This document shows, one piece after another, positions 6,966 to 15,700 of a DNA stretch of 64,000 nucleotides. Numbering within the stretch: the first letter of the stretch is position 1; each line of letters opens with the position of its first letter. The translations under genes were made by a program, and so were the position numbers. The stretch is taken from NCBI RefSeq assembly GCF_000382405.1, contig NZ_KB908255.1:62001-126000 (forward strand). The letters are read 5' to 3'. The stretch comes from Mycobacterium sp. 141. Lineage in GTDB: Bacteria; Actinomycetota; Actinomycetes; Mycobacteriales; Mycobacteriaceae. The notes beneath the pieces were generated by a model. It ran no database searches and was not told the origin of the DNA. It worked only from the letters and a program-made list of their open reading frames with translations.

Positions 6966-8107
6966 GCACGGAGAAATGCAGGAAGGGCCACGAGCTCACG
7001 GCCGACAACATTCGGCACCGCTCTGGGGACCGCGCGCACCACCGCGAGTGCCTCAAGTGCTACCGCGCCGCCGTCGCGCGACGCCTCAGCAACCCTGAAC
7101 ATCAGCTTGCGCGCAACGTCCGAAAACGGGCAGCACGGATCGGACTGGTCATGGCCAAGTGCGGCCCGGCTGTCACGTTGACCGATGCGGCCGGCGCTGA
7201 GGTATTCCGTGGCGATATCTCGGCAGTGGACGAGTGGGTATCCGCCCGAGCGGAGGCGGCACCGCCGGGCCCGGATCCACAGGAGGTCCCGCCATTGTGG
7301 TCACTATGGGTGCAGCTGTTCGTGACCGAACAGTTGGCAGCCAAGCGCGGCCGCGGCACGATCCAAACCCGAGTGAATCATCTGATGATGTTCGCGCGGC
7401 GTCGGCCGCATCTGGCGCCATTGACGGTCACCCGCGACGATCTGGTGCACTACCTCGGCGAGCACAATCACTGGTCGCCGAGAACCACGCACAGTTTCCG
7501 CTCGACATTCCGTGTGTTCTTCCGGCTGCTGTGCCAACTCGGCCACCGCGAAGATGACCCGGCGAGCACGTTGCCGGCTGTGATGATCCCGCGATCGCTT
7601 CCGCGGCCGTGCCCTGACTCGGCGGTCCGCCAGGCGTATGCCGAGGCCCTCGATGACCCTCGGCTACGTCTGGCGCTAAAGATCGCCGTGGAGACCGGCC
7701 TGCGCCCATTCGAGATCGCAAAGGTGCGCGGGAGCGACGTGGAGGGTTGGCAAGGTGCCTACACCCTGCGGGTAATCGGGAAGGGCGGGCACCAACGCAA
7801 TGTCCCGATCACCGATGAGCTCGCTGCGCGGCTGGCCGTTGGGTCTGGTTATGTGTTCGCGAACGCCCGCAGTGGCGACCCGATCTCGCGCGACCGACTC
7901 GCCAAGCTGATTGCCGCCGCCCTGCCCGGTGAGTGGACGACGTACACACTCAGGCACAGGTTTGCCACGAAGGCCTACCAACAAGATCGCGATATCCGCG
8001 CTGTGCAAGAGATGCTCGGACATGCGAGTCCGACTACCACCGCGATCTATACCAAGGTCGCTGATGAGTCGATGCGCCGAGCCGCTTCAGCTGCTCTGAT
8101 CGAGTGA
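6962..8107 (+). CDS. tyrosine recombinase with N-terminal Cys/His finger, module 2
   Basis: 381 aa, GTG start coupled to the previous gene. Residues 1-40 carry a CRKGH ... CLKCY finger (Cys6, His10, Cys30, Cys33) like the one found at the N-terminus of many phage HNH-type proteins. Residues about 110-205 are the core-binding domain and 215-381 the catalytic domain, with Arg248, Lys274, Arg331, His354 and Tyr363. The first His of the H-x-x-R motif is Tyr328 here (YTLRHRF), unlike the module 1 enzyme. It is only distantly similar to module 1, so the two modules have diverged for a long time. Confidence 0.88.
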   Translation: MSTEKCRKGHELTADNIRHRSGDRAHHRECLKCYRAAVARRLSNPEHQLARNVRKRAARIGLVMAKCGPAVTLTDAAGAEVFRGDISAVDEWVSARAEAAPPGPDPQEVPPLWSLWVQLFVTEQLAAKRGRGTIQTRVNHLMMFARRRPHLAPLTVTRDDLVHYLGEHNHWSPRTTHSFRSTFRVFFRLLCQLGHREDDPASTLPAVMIPRSLPRPCPDSAVRQAYAEALDDPRLRLALKIAVETGLRPFEIAKVRGSDVEGWQGAYTLRVIGKGGHQRNVPITDELAARLAVGSGYVFANARSGDPISRDRLAKLIAAALPGEWTTYTLRHRFATKAYQQDRDIRAVQEMLGHASPTTTAIYTKVADESMRRAASAALIE

Positions 8108-8347
8108 GAAGATGCCGAGTTCAGCTGCGAGTGCCGCACGCTCTGCGCGGCACTTCTCGCGATGCGCGGCGGTGAATTCCCGCCACGCCTGCTCTTGCTC
8201 GGGCGTCCAATCGGCGTTGTCTACATCGACCTCAATGTCGGGATGCTGCGCAACGAACTGCGACATCAACTGACCAGCCTCGCGCGCATGCCGGCGACGT
8301 AGCGCTACCACGCGCTCGTCAACGGTCACTATGGCCTCGGCCACCAC
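8087..8347 (-). CDS. small hypothetical phage protein
   Basis: An 86-aa charged, helical protein (VVALRRRHAREAGQLM, then DWTPEQEQAWREFTAAHREK). It overlaps the 3' end of the module 2 recombinase by about 20 bp in convergent orientation. Not recognised. Codon use looks normal for the element. It could be the last gene of the minus-strand operon or an independent gene. Confidence 0.5.
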   Translation of the reverse strand: MVAEAIVTVDERVVALRRRHAREAGQLMSQFVAQHPDIEVDVDNADWTPEQEQAWREFTAAHREKCRAERAALAAELGIFSLDQSS

Positions 8348-8390
8348 ATCTCCCTTGCTCGCAGGGGGGCGCGCTCGCGTTCAATTCCAT

Positions 8391-8489
8391 ATGACAACGA
8401 TCCCACAACGCCGCGCGGTGTACCGCAACGCTCGGCAAGCCGCAGCCGCCAGCAAGAGCGTCGGAGACATCCTCGGTGTGCCGAGCTAG
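8391..8489 (+). CDS. possible 32-aa basic peptide
   Basis: ATG to TAG encoding MTTIPQRRAVYRNARQAAAA plus 12 more residues. Short and Arg/Ala-rich, it sits between two minus-strand genes. No domain is visible and the upstream site is weak. Included because this is the only sensible reading of the interval. Confidence 0.25.
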   Translation: MTTIPQRRAVYRNARQAAAASKSVGDILGVPS

Positions 8490-8492
8490 GTG

Positions 8493-8678
8493 TTAGCTGG
8501 CGTTCGGTCGTTCGGTGAACTTCCAGATGTCGGCCTCGGTGAGGCCGGCGGCGCGCTCGACGGCCTGCAGCGGCAGGCGGTAGCCGTACTCCTGCAGGTA
8601 GGCGGCGCGGGATTTGGCGAGCTGGCCCAGGTCGGTGACGACTTCAGTGCCGAGCGTACCGCTGTCGAGTGCGCTCAT
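8493..8678 (-). CDS. small phage protein downstream of the tape measure
   Basis: 61 aa from the ATG at 8678, preceded by GGAGGTGGGACACG. Sequence opens MSALDSGTLGTEVVTDLGQL and ends with KFTERPNAS. Helical, no Cys, no recognised domain. It follows the tape measure gene, where siphophages normally begin their minor tail protein series; here the series stops. Confidence 0.55.
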   Translation of the reverse strand: MSALDSGTLGTEVVTDLGQLAKSRAAYLQEYGYRLPLQAVERAAGLTEADIWKFTERPNAS

Positions 8679-8858
8679 CGTGTCCCACCTCCTGGTTGTA
8701 TCAGCATCGTGGCGCGCCACATTCCTAGCTGACCATCGTACGTCGGATTTGACGACAATGTATTGCTGCCCACGGCCCAGCAGAAGGCGCCCGGCAGTGG
8801 GCAAAGTGATGCCGCAACGGGATCACAGGACGCTGCCGACGAGGCGAAACCCTCCTCG

Positions 8859-11800
8859 TCAGCGGTGCGCCCCGGTATTGCGTCGCCACGCCGAGTTCTG
8901 CCGGGCGTCGACCTTCTGCGTGAACTCTGTCGGCGACACCCCCAGCTGCGCGCCTCGGAAGTCGTAGGTTGGTCCGGCTGGCGCCGGCCCTGGCGGTGCA
9001 CCGGACCCTTGGTGTACTGATCCGACTGTCGCGAGGTTGGGCGGCGTGGGCCGCAAGATGTCGGCCAGGTTGGGGAGGCCCAGCCCGCCGGCGAGACCTC
9101 CGCCGACACTGCCGTCGGACTGCTGGTCGTCATCTGGGTTGCTCCATGCCTTGAGTAGGCCGCCGCCCCAGTTGGCCAGCGCCAGAACAGATTTCAGGTT
9201 GGGCCAGTCCAGCGGGTTGGAGAATACCGACCCGTCGAGGCCCAGGCCTTGGAGCATGCCGGAGACGATGGACTGCCCGAGCGATGAGCCGTCGGTGCCG
9301 CGGCTCTGTTTGTCGGCCCGCTGGGCATCCTTGTCGATGGACTCGGACAGTCGGGTCTCGGCGGCGCTCTGGCGTTCCTGCGCAGCGGTCAGTTTCTGTT
9401 GGGCCACATCGCGTTTCTTCTCTGCAGCTGTGGTGTCCTTACCCTCGGCGGCCAGTTTGTTCACGTCAGCGTCGGCTTTGTCGAGCGCGTTCTGAGCCGC
9501 TTGGGTTGAAGCCTTCGCGCTCGTCACCCGTGCCTGTGCGGTCTTTGTCGCCACCGAGGGTGCCCCGCCGCTACTCGACTTGGTCGGGTCGTCGCCGTAG
9601 CCGGCCAGGGCGATCCAGGCGCGGTTGGGGAACTCTGATGCGCCGGCCGCGGAGCCGCCGTACTGGCCGTTGCCGCCGCGGCCGCCCATCTCCACGTTGA
9701 CGTTGCCGCCGTCAGGGTCGATGATTGTGCCCGCGGTGTGCCCGCCCCCGGGGCCGCCGTTCTTCCAGCCGACCCAGTAGGCGGCGATACCGGCCGGGGG
9801 ATCGCCCTGCTGGAAACCGCGCGCCAAAAGTGCTTGCGCTTCGTCAGCGGTGGAGAACCGGCCGGATGCGCCCGTGATCATGTTGGCAATCCATGATTGC
9901 GCGCCCGAGCAGTCCGAATCCGGGCTTGCCGGCCCACCACGGACGTACCCGCGGCCACTGATCCCCGACGCCGCAGCCTTCAACTCGTCGACCGTGATCG
10001 ACCCGTCAGCATTCGAATTCAAGCCGAACAGTCGTGCGACTTCCATAAGGATCTGCAGGGAGCGTGGCCGTTTCGACGGGGCCAATGGAATGTAAGCCTC
10101 CCCGCCTGTCTCTTGCTCGGCGAAGATCGTGCCCGCGCCACGCCCCTGATAGATGTCCGCAGACTGTGGCTTGTCGATGAATCGGAAACCGCCGCCGGCC
10201 ATCGGCACAACGGCACCGTCCGCGCGACTTTGACCCGAACCGATGAACGATGCACCTGACGGCGGGGGCGAGACAACGGGCGAGATATTGAGCGTTGAGA
10301 AATCTCCGAACAACTTATTCAGCGCGGTGCTGGCCTGCGAGGTGTCGGCCTTGACGAGGACCAGCTTGTTGTCCTGGATTTTCGCTTCGTAGCCAATGGT
10401 TTTGAGCAGCTGGAGGGTCTGTTCACCCAGGGGGGCATCGACGTTGATGGTCTTGTCGTTGTCCTTGTGGACTTTCTCGCCGAGGCCCTTGAGTAGGTCC
10501 AGGACCTCCTGACCGCCGTTGGTGGAGACGTTGATGGGGTGGTCGGTCGGAATTGACCCATCTTGGAACATCTTTGCGATGCCGGAGAGCTTGCCGCTGG
10601 CATCGGCAAGAGTTCCACCAAGGGTGTCGTAGGCGGCTTTGACCTTGGGCATGTCGGTCTGGTAGCGCCGGGCCAGATCGGTGAAGGCAGCGTCGTTCTG
10701 CTGCAGTGCGGCGGTCATGTCCCCGCCGGTCTGGCCGACGGCGGCGGTTTGGTCAGCGATGTTCTTCAAGGTGTCGCGCAGATCGGTGCCGTTGATCAGC
10801 GAGTTGTTGATCTCGCCGTTGGCCCTGAACAGTTCGTTGCCGATGCCGCCGGTGGTGGCGACCGGGGTTTCGGCCTGCTTGGCTGCCTCGACGGCACGGG
10901 TGTGCGCGGCCTCAGCGTCGCCGGCGGTACGCGCTGGATTCAGCGCGTCCATCGCGGCTTTGAGCGCGCTGGTCTTGTCCGCTGCGGTGGCGGTGTTGTC
11001 CGCCAACGTCCGCATCGCGGTGGCCAGTTCTAGGACACCAGGTGCGGTGTTCTGGGCTGCCTGCTGCTGCCGCATGAACTCGGTGCGCGCCTCCCGGAAC
11101 TTGTCAGCGGCCTGGTGGTTACTCTCGCCGGCAGCATCCATCTTGGTGACCAACGCGTCGAAAGCGGCCTGTGATCCGTAAACAACGTCGGTGAGTTCTT
11201 GGTCGGACAGTTTCAGATCATCGATCGCCTTGAGCGCGCCTCGCGCCGCGTCGGCCTGGTCATCGATGACTGCCGCGTAGTTCTTGCCCGTGAATCCCTT
11301 GAAGCTGAACATTTCGTGGTCGGCGTTGCGGAGTCCGTCCCAGAACGTTGCCTGGCGGCCGGCCGCGGCCTCCAACTGGGCGCTGATCGCACTGATGCGC
11401 TCGACGGCAGAGCCCTTGACCGTGTCATCGAACGCACCTCGCGACTTCGCCAGGGCCGCATTGAGATTGACCTGGGACTTCTCGGTGCGCCGCACAGCCT
11501 CCTGATAGGTCTGTATCGACTGATGCGCCTTTTGGTTCTGCGACGAGATAATCGCGAACGCGGCGCCGCCGGCAATCAGTGCCGCCGAGAACGGCCCACC
11601 GAGTGCACCGATAAGTCCTGATGCCGCGTTGCGTACTCCGCTGATCGCCGGCTGCGCGCCGGCGCGTAACGCCCCAGTGAAGGCCCCTACGTTGGTGGAC
11701 GCGCCCATGAAAGCGTCACCCACCCTGCGGATGGTGGGCGAATTGTTGGACACCGATGTCATGAACCGCGAGAACGTCGACAGGTGCTGACCGTTGTTCT

Positions 11801-13502
11801 GCGCGGCGACACCGATGTTGCGGAAGTCGCCGACGATCGCGGTAAGCCGGGATCGCATCGGCACCAGCGGGCCAGAGGCGCCGGTGATTGTGCGGCCGAG
11901 GGTGCCCACGGCGGTCGTCATCGGTCTCACCGCGCCGGTTACACGCCCGAGCAGCGCAGGGACGGTGCGGAACAGCAGCCACGCGCCGACTGCTGTGGTA
12001 ACGACGGCCTGGTGGTTGCTCATGAATCCGGCGATGCCCCCAACGAGCGGCATGATCGAATTCAGCACGCCCACTCCGGCTTCCAACGTGGTGACGAGGA
12101 CCTTCCAGGACGACACCCCGAGCGCCGCAGAGGCCTTCCCGAGTGACTGCCCGACCTGCAGCAGTGGGGGCCATAGTTCGCGGGCCGTCGCGCCGAGGGA
12201 GGACAGCAACGCCAGCGATTCACGGCCCGTCGCTTGGACTGTGGGGTTCGCGGCGATCTGCTGCCATGCGGCCGCGATCCGGGGTCCGGCCCCGACCGCG
12301 GCGTCTTCGGCGGTCCCGAGGGCGGCGGACATCTGGTCGAGGAACCGGCCGACCGGAGCTTCGGCGACATCGTATGCCTTGAGTTGCAGAGACTCGACGG
12401 CGTTCTTTACCCGTTCCCACGCGCCGGGGAGTCCCTGGGTTTTGGCTGCGGCAACGTCGGCCGCATTTCCGGTCCGAGTGACCGCGGCTTCCAACTGCTG
12501 AAACCCAGCGGCGCCCGTCTCGGCCGCCAGTCCCATGATGCGAGCGGCGTCTGAACCGAACGCCGTCGAAATGCTGTTGGCGAAGTCTTCCTGCGACATG
12601 GACTTCGCGGCCTGATGGATCTGGTCCAGCAGTTTGGGCAGACCTTCGAATTTTCCATCCACGAACGGAGTAACGGCCAACTCTTGCAACGCTTTTGCTG
12701 CCTGATCCGATGGCGAGGCCAGCGCCAACAGTGTCGATTTGAGCAGCGTGCCGGCATCGGAACCCTTGATGCCGTTGTTGGCAAATAGGGCCATCATGGT
12801 GGCTGTGTCTTCCATCGAGACACCGAACCCGTGTGCGACGGACCCTGTCGCCTGTAGTGCGTACGCCACGTCGGTGATCTCGGCCGAGGACGCGTTGGCT
12901 GCGCCCGCCAGAATGTCAGCTGTCTTGCCGGCCGCCTCTGCGCCCAGCCCGAACGATTGCAGAGCCGACGACTGGATGGTCGCAGCCTCAGTTGCCGAGA
13001 TCCCGGCCGCGGCAGCGAGTTGTAGCGACCCCTTTGCCGCAGCCATGGCCTTTTCGACGGAGAATCCGCCCTTGGCCAGCTCGGTCATCGCCGCCGCTGC
13101 GTCGTTGGCCGACGTAGCGGGCAAGCTGATGTCGTTGCCGAGTGCGCGGGCGGCGTCGCCGGCCTTCTCCAGCTGGTCTGCTGTCGCACCTGACACCGCT
13201 TGCAGGGTGTTCATGTTGCTGGTCCAGTCCATGCCCACGGACATGACGTGCTTGAACTGGCTGACCAGCCCGGCGAACCCGGCAGCGACGCCACCGGCGG
13301 CGATCGCGGTTTTCGCTGCGGCACCGAACTTGCTGCCGAAGTCCCGCCCTGCGCTCGTGGCCTGCGACGCCATCCCCGAGGTGTTGAGGTGCGGGGTGAT
13401 GCTGGCGTTGCGGGTGGCGTTGGTCATCACCCGGCGGATATCGCGCTCAAGTCCTTGAGCGCCGACAGCGAGGGTGACCCAGGCGGTGGCTAATTCGGAC
13501 AT
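8859..13502 (-). CDS. phage tail tape measure protein with NlpC/P60-like hydrolase domain
   Basis: 1547 aa. The N-terminal 600 residues match the TP901-type tape measure core (DWTSNMNTLQAVSGATADQL, then TAMTELAKGGFS, AEITDVAYALQATGSVAHGF, NNGIKGSDAGTLLK), followed by hydrophobic and coiled segments. Around residues 1195-1310 there is a papain-like hydrolase block with SDCSGAQSW (Cys about 1198) and GGGHTAGTI (His about 1255), like the peptidoglycan-cleaving motif known from mycobacteriophage tape measures. A Lys/Ala-rich coiled coil and a Gly/Pro-rich tail follow. Tape measure length sets tail length, so it implies a siphovirus tail of roughly 230 nm at 0.15 nm per residue (inference). It follows the tail-assembly chaperones as in all siphophages. 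Confidence 0.93.
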   Translation of the reverse strand: MSELATAWVTLAVGAQGLERDIRRVMTNATRNASITPHLNTSGMASQATSAGRDFGSKFGAAAKTAIAAGGVAAGFAGLVSQFKHVMSVGMDWTSNMNTLQAVSGATADQLEKAGDAARALGNDISLPATSANDAAAAMTELAKGGFSVEKAMAAAKGSLQLAAAAGISATEAATIQSSALQSFGLGAEAAGKTADILAGAANASSAEITDVAYALQATGSVAHGFGVSMEDTATMMALFANNGIKGSDAGTLLKSTLLALASPSDQAAKALQELAVTPFVDGKFEGLPKLLDQIHQAAKSMSQEDFANSISTAFGSDAARIMGLAAETGAAGFQQLEAAVTRTGNAADVAAAKTQGLPGAWERVKNAVESLQLKAYDVAEAPVGRFLDQMSAALGTAEDAAVGAGPRIAAAWQQIAANPTVQATGRESLALLSSLGATARELWPPLLQVGQSLGKASAALGVSSWKVLVTTLEAGVGVLNSIMPLVGGIAGFMSNHQAVVTTAVGAWLLFRTVPALLGRVTGAVRPMTTAVGTLGRTITGASGPLVPMRSRLTAIVGDFRNIGVAAQNNGQHLSTFSRFMTSVSNNSPTIRRVGDAFMGASTNVGAFTGALRAGAQPAISGVRNAASGLIGALGGPFSAALIAGGAAFAIISSQNQKAHQSIQTYQEAVRRTEKSQVNLNAALAKSRGAFDDTVKGSAVERISAISAQLEAAAGRQATFWDGLRNADHEMFSFKGFTGKNYAAVIDDQADAARGALKAIDDLKLSDQELTDVVYGSQAAFDALVTKMDAAGESNHQAADKFREARTEFMRQQQAAQNTAPGVLELATAMRTLADNTATAADKTSALKAAMDALNPARTAGDAEAAHTRAVEAAKQAETPVATTGGIGNELFRANGEINNSLINGTDLRDTLKNIADQTAAVGQTGGDMTAALQQNDAAFTDLARRYQTDMPKVKAAYDTLGGTLADASGKLSGIAKMFQDGSIPTDHPINVSTNGGQEVLDLLKGLGEKVHKDNDKTINVDAPLGEQTLQLLKTIGYEAKIQDNKLVLVKADTSQASTALNKLFGDFSTLNISPVVSPPPSGASFIGSGQSRADGAVVPMAGGGFRFIDKPQSADIYQGRGAGTIFAEQETGGEAYIPLAPSKRPRSLQILMEVARLFGLNSNADGSITVDELKAAASGISGRGYVRGGPASPDSDCSGAQSWIANMITGASGRFSTADEAQALLARGFQQGDPPAGIAAYWVGWKNGGPGGGHTAGTIIDPDGGNVNVEMGGRGGNGQYGGSAAGASEFPNRAWIALAGYGDDPTKSSSGGAPSVATKTAQARVTSAKASTQAAQNALDKADADVNKLAAEGKDTTAAEKKRDVAQQKLTAAQERQSAAETRLSESIDKDAQRADKQSRGTDGSSLGQSIVSGMLQGLGLDGSVFSNPLDWPNLKSVLALANWGGGLLKAWSNPDDDQQSDGSVGGGLAGGLGLPNLADILRPTPPNLATVGSVHQGSGAPPGPAPAGPTYDFRGAQLGVSPTEFTQKVDARQNSAWRRNTGAHR

Positions 13503-13503
13503 G

Positions 13504-14333
13504 TCAGGCTCCTTTCAGCATGTTGCGCACCTGCGGCGGCATGATGTCGTCGATGGATGTCACGGTGTCCCAGCTCGGTCCGGGGTCGTCGTCGGCCGGC
13601 TCCACGCCGGGCAAGGTGATCAGTTCGGGGTAGTCCGGTTCACCCTCGAAGTGCGCGCGCCGCACGTACCAGGTGAGCTTTTCGACCTCGTAGATCAGGC
13701 GCGTTGTGAGGTGATCGGTGACCGTCACACCGGCGTTGAAGGCGTCCCGGAGCGCGGTCCCTGTTGGTGCGTAGTCGAGGTAGTCGGCCAGCCCGTGCCA
13801 CCCGAGATCGTCGAAGCTGAGCCGATCGCGGATCAGATCCCGTCGCAGCGGACCGGCGTACCGATCGTCGGTGACGATGCGGGCCAGCCGCCTTATTCCC
13901 CCGCCGTGACACCTTCGTCGCCAGCCGTTTCACCGGCAATCCACGCGGAATAGAAGTCACGGATCGGATCACCCGCCGAGTCGTCCAGGCCGAGCAACAC
14001 CGCTTTGGCCTCCGGGCAAGCCCCCCGGTCGATGGCCGAGAACTCGATATCGACATCGGTCGTCAACTCGCGGACCTTGTACAGCCAAGTCTTCGAGTAG
14101 ATCGCCCCGAACGACTTCAGCGCCACCACCGTCCCGTCTGGGAACCGGTGCACATAGAGCGGCGTGTTGTCGGGGTAGTGCTGCGCCCAGTCGTAGTCGG
14201 CGTCGCCTGGCTTCGGCTTGGGCTTATCGTCGGAGGCATTGTCAGCAGCGGGAAACGGGACCAGTGCGCTGGTGTCCGGCAATTCAACGCCGGCCGCGCC
14301 ACTGTCGTGGTGGTAGTTCGATTTCTTCGACAT
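13504..14333 (-). CDS. tail-assembly chaperone, -1 frameshift fusion product (gpGT-type)
   Basis: A fusion of the upstream chaperone with a second open frame. The second frame has no credible start: read from the slip site it begins GIRRLARIVTDDRYAGPL and runs uninterrupted through RLIYEVEKLTWYVRRAHF to MPPQVRNMLKGA and stop. Shifting by -1 within GGCGGGGGAATAA joins the frames just before the short product's stop. This layout directly before the tape measure gene is the classic siphophage gpG/gpGT arrangement. The long form is a chaperone that wraps the tape measure during tail assembly. Confidence 0.85.
13893..14333 (-). CDS. tail-assembly chaperone, short form (gpG-type)
   Basis: 146 aa, starting MSKKSNYHHDSGAAGVELP, acidic, with no transmembrane segment. 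The central YVHRFPDGTVVALKSFGAIY and the C-terminal DSAGDPIRDFYSAWIAGE are typical of mycobacteriophage tail chaperones. It ends at TAA immediately after a G5 run that serves as the slippery site for the longer product. The ratio of short to long product is normally fixed by frameshift efficiency. Confidence 0.85.
   Translation of the reverse strand: MSKKSNYHHDSGAAGVELPDTSALVPFPAADNASDDKPKPKPGDADYDWAQHYPDNTPLYVHRFPDGTVVALKSFGAIYSKTWLYKVRELTTDVDIEFSAIDRGACPEAKAVLLGLDDSAGDPIRDFYSAWIAGETAGDEGVTAGE
13896..13903 (-). promoter_or_regulatory. programmed -1 frameshift site
   Basis: On the minus strand the site reads GCG GGG GAA TAA in frame 0 and GGC GGG GGA ATA in frame -1. The G5-A-A heptamer allows P-site re-pairing on GGG. 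The downstream frame stays open for over 120 codons. Confidence 0.75.
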
Positions 14334-14424
14334 GAAAATCGTTCCTCTCGATAAGTGTCCAGATTCTGGGCGAAACAGATGTGAACTGGGCCCCAGTGGC
14401 CAGACCCACGAAAAGACAGCCCGC

Positions 14425-15045
14425 CTAGAAGTCGCTCAACGGCGGGACATGCTCACCAAAGTCAATGAAGCCATTCGATGCGATTCCCGTGTCCACACCC
14501 CGCACAAGGGCGTACGCCAGAGTTATCTGGAGTTTCCTGGTGCCGTCACTGTCGTATGCCTGGATGCCTGCGAGATCGTCGAGCTCTTCACGCCAAATGG
14601 GATGCCGCCGGGCATAGTCGTCGATGATCTCGCGATAGCCATATGCGACAGCCTTGGCGAGGATTGCCTTGGCAAGGCTGTCGTCGCTGGAGATCTGCGC
14701 GGAGTTGTAGACCCGAAGTGCGCCGGCTCTGTCTTGGACTCGGGCGGCTCTGTCCTGGGCATCGCGCCAGGCGATGATCTTGTTTGGGTCAGATCCGACG
14801 AGCCCGAACAGTGCTCGTTCGAGCGATTCTTTCTTGTCCCGAACGAGACCTTTTTCTTTCTCGCGGAGGACCACGATTTCTTTCTTTAGCTCGGCGAACT
14901 CTCTGTCGAGTTCGTCTCGCTTGCCTTCATCGGTCAGTTTGCTGTCGCCGCCGACTGCTTTAAGCCTGCGGGACCATTCTTCCTGAATACCGGCTGCCTG
15001 CTTGCGGAGCTTGGCGATTTGTGAGGCGATTTGGTCCAGTGACAT
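14425..15045 (-). CDS. phage protein with N-terminal coiled coil
   Basis: 206 aa. Residues 1-80 are a strong Lys/Glu coiled coil (IASQIAKLRKQAAGIQEEW, then ELKKEIVVLREKEKGLVRD). The C-terminal half is globular with AYGYREIIDDYARRHPIWRE. I do not recognise it. It lies upstream of the tail chaperone, where phages usually place major tail or head-completion genes, but it does not resemble those. A scaffold or regulatory role is possible. Confidence 0.65.
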   Translation of the reverse strand: MSLDQIASQIAKLRKQAAGIQEEWSRRLKAVGGDSKLTDEGKRDELDREFAELKKEIVVLREKEKGLVRDKKESLERALFGLVGSDPNKIIAWRDAQDRAARVQDRAGALRVYNSAQISSDDSLAKAILAKAVAYGYREIIDDYARRHPIWREELDDLAGIQAYDSDGTRKLQITLAYALVRGVDTGIASNGFIDFGEHVPPLSDF

Positions 15046-15065
15046 GCTTCGCTGTTCCCTTTCTG

Positions 15066-15422
15066 TCAGTCGTTGGCACGCGGTATGCGTTCATGCCCCC
15101 GCATGCCGGCGTACTCAACGACGGCCTGCCGTCTGAAGACCCAACGCCCGCTGACGTTCATGCCGTCGAGATCGCTGCGGATCTCTCTGACCCAGCGGGT
15201 CGAGCGGTTCAGGATCTCTGCCGCTTCGGCGGTATCGATGAGGTCTTCATCCGTCGATTGTGCTTGGGCTGCGGCGTTTCCACTTCCGCGTACGGAAGTG
15301 TCGAGCTGTTCGCGGAAGCGATAGAACCCCGCCGGGATTGGTTGGCCACCGAGATGACGCCGAACGATCAGGTCACTGACGGCGTAGAGCGCCAGGCGGG
15401 TCTGCTCCTCGGTAAGGTTCAC
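15066..15422 (-). CDS. helix-turn-helix protein, excisionase-like
   Basis: 118 aa. Residues about 60-112 form a MerR/HTH_17 excisionase-type winged helix: DLIDTAEAAEILNRSTRWVR, then SGRWVFRRQAVVEYAG. The N-terminal half (TRLALYAVSDLIVRRHLGG) is helical and unassigned. In integrated elements such proteins are typically the recombination directionality factor for the integrase. It starts in an ATGA overlap with the preceding gene. An alternative role is a simple repressor. Confidence 0.75.
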   Translation of the reverse strand: MNLTEEQTRLALYAVSDLIVRRHLGGQPIPAGFYRFREQLDTSVRGSGNAAAQAQSTDEDLIDTAEAAEILNRSTRWVREIRSDLDGMNVSGRWVFRRQAVVEYAGMRGHERIPRAND

Positions 15423-15700
15423 GACTCACCTCGCTCGATGGCCGCCTGGACGGCCGCCAGCGACATCTCGTAGCCCATGCGCGAGTCCGGGTTGTGTTCA
15501 AGGGCGATCGCGGCTGCCACGCCAGAGATGTTGATGGCGAACAGAGTTCGACATTTCTGGCATGTGTCGATCTCGCTGATCACTTCGGGCAGCTGGCCAT
15601 TCATGCAGTCGACGATTGTGCGGATCACCCTCGATAGGGTGAGCAGCCCGCCGCGTGGATCGGCAGACGAGTCACAGCGGTGCTCGACGGTCGCGCTCAT
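15419..15700 (-). CDS. small phage hypothetical
   Basis: 93 aa with Cys residues at HRCDSSAD, VDCMNG and CQKCRT; the CxxC could bind zinc. It ends MSLAAVQAAIERGES, and its stop overlaps the next gene's ATG. No family recognised. Located between the WhiB-like regulator and the HTH protein. Confidence 0.6.
   Translation of the reverse strand: MSATVEHRCDSSADPRGGLLTLSRVIRTIVDCMNGQLPEVISEIDTCQKCRTLFAINISGVAAAIALEHNPDSRMGYEMSLAAVQAAIERGES

Noticed and set aside
12739..13458. 239-codon plus-strand open frame inside the tape measure
   Set aside because: Antisense shadow, Ala/Ser-rich composition mirrors the tape measure codons.
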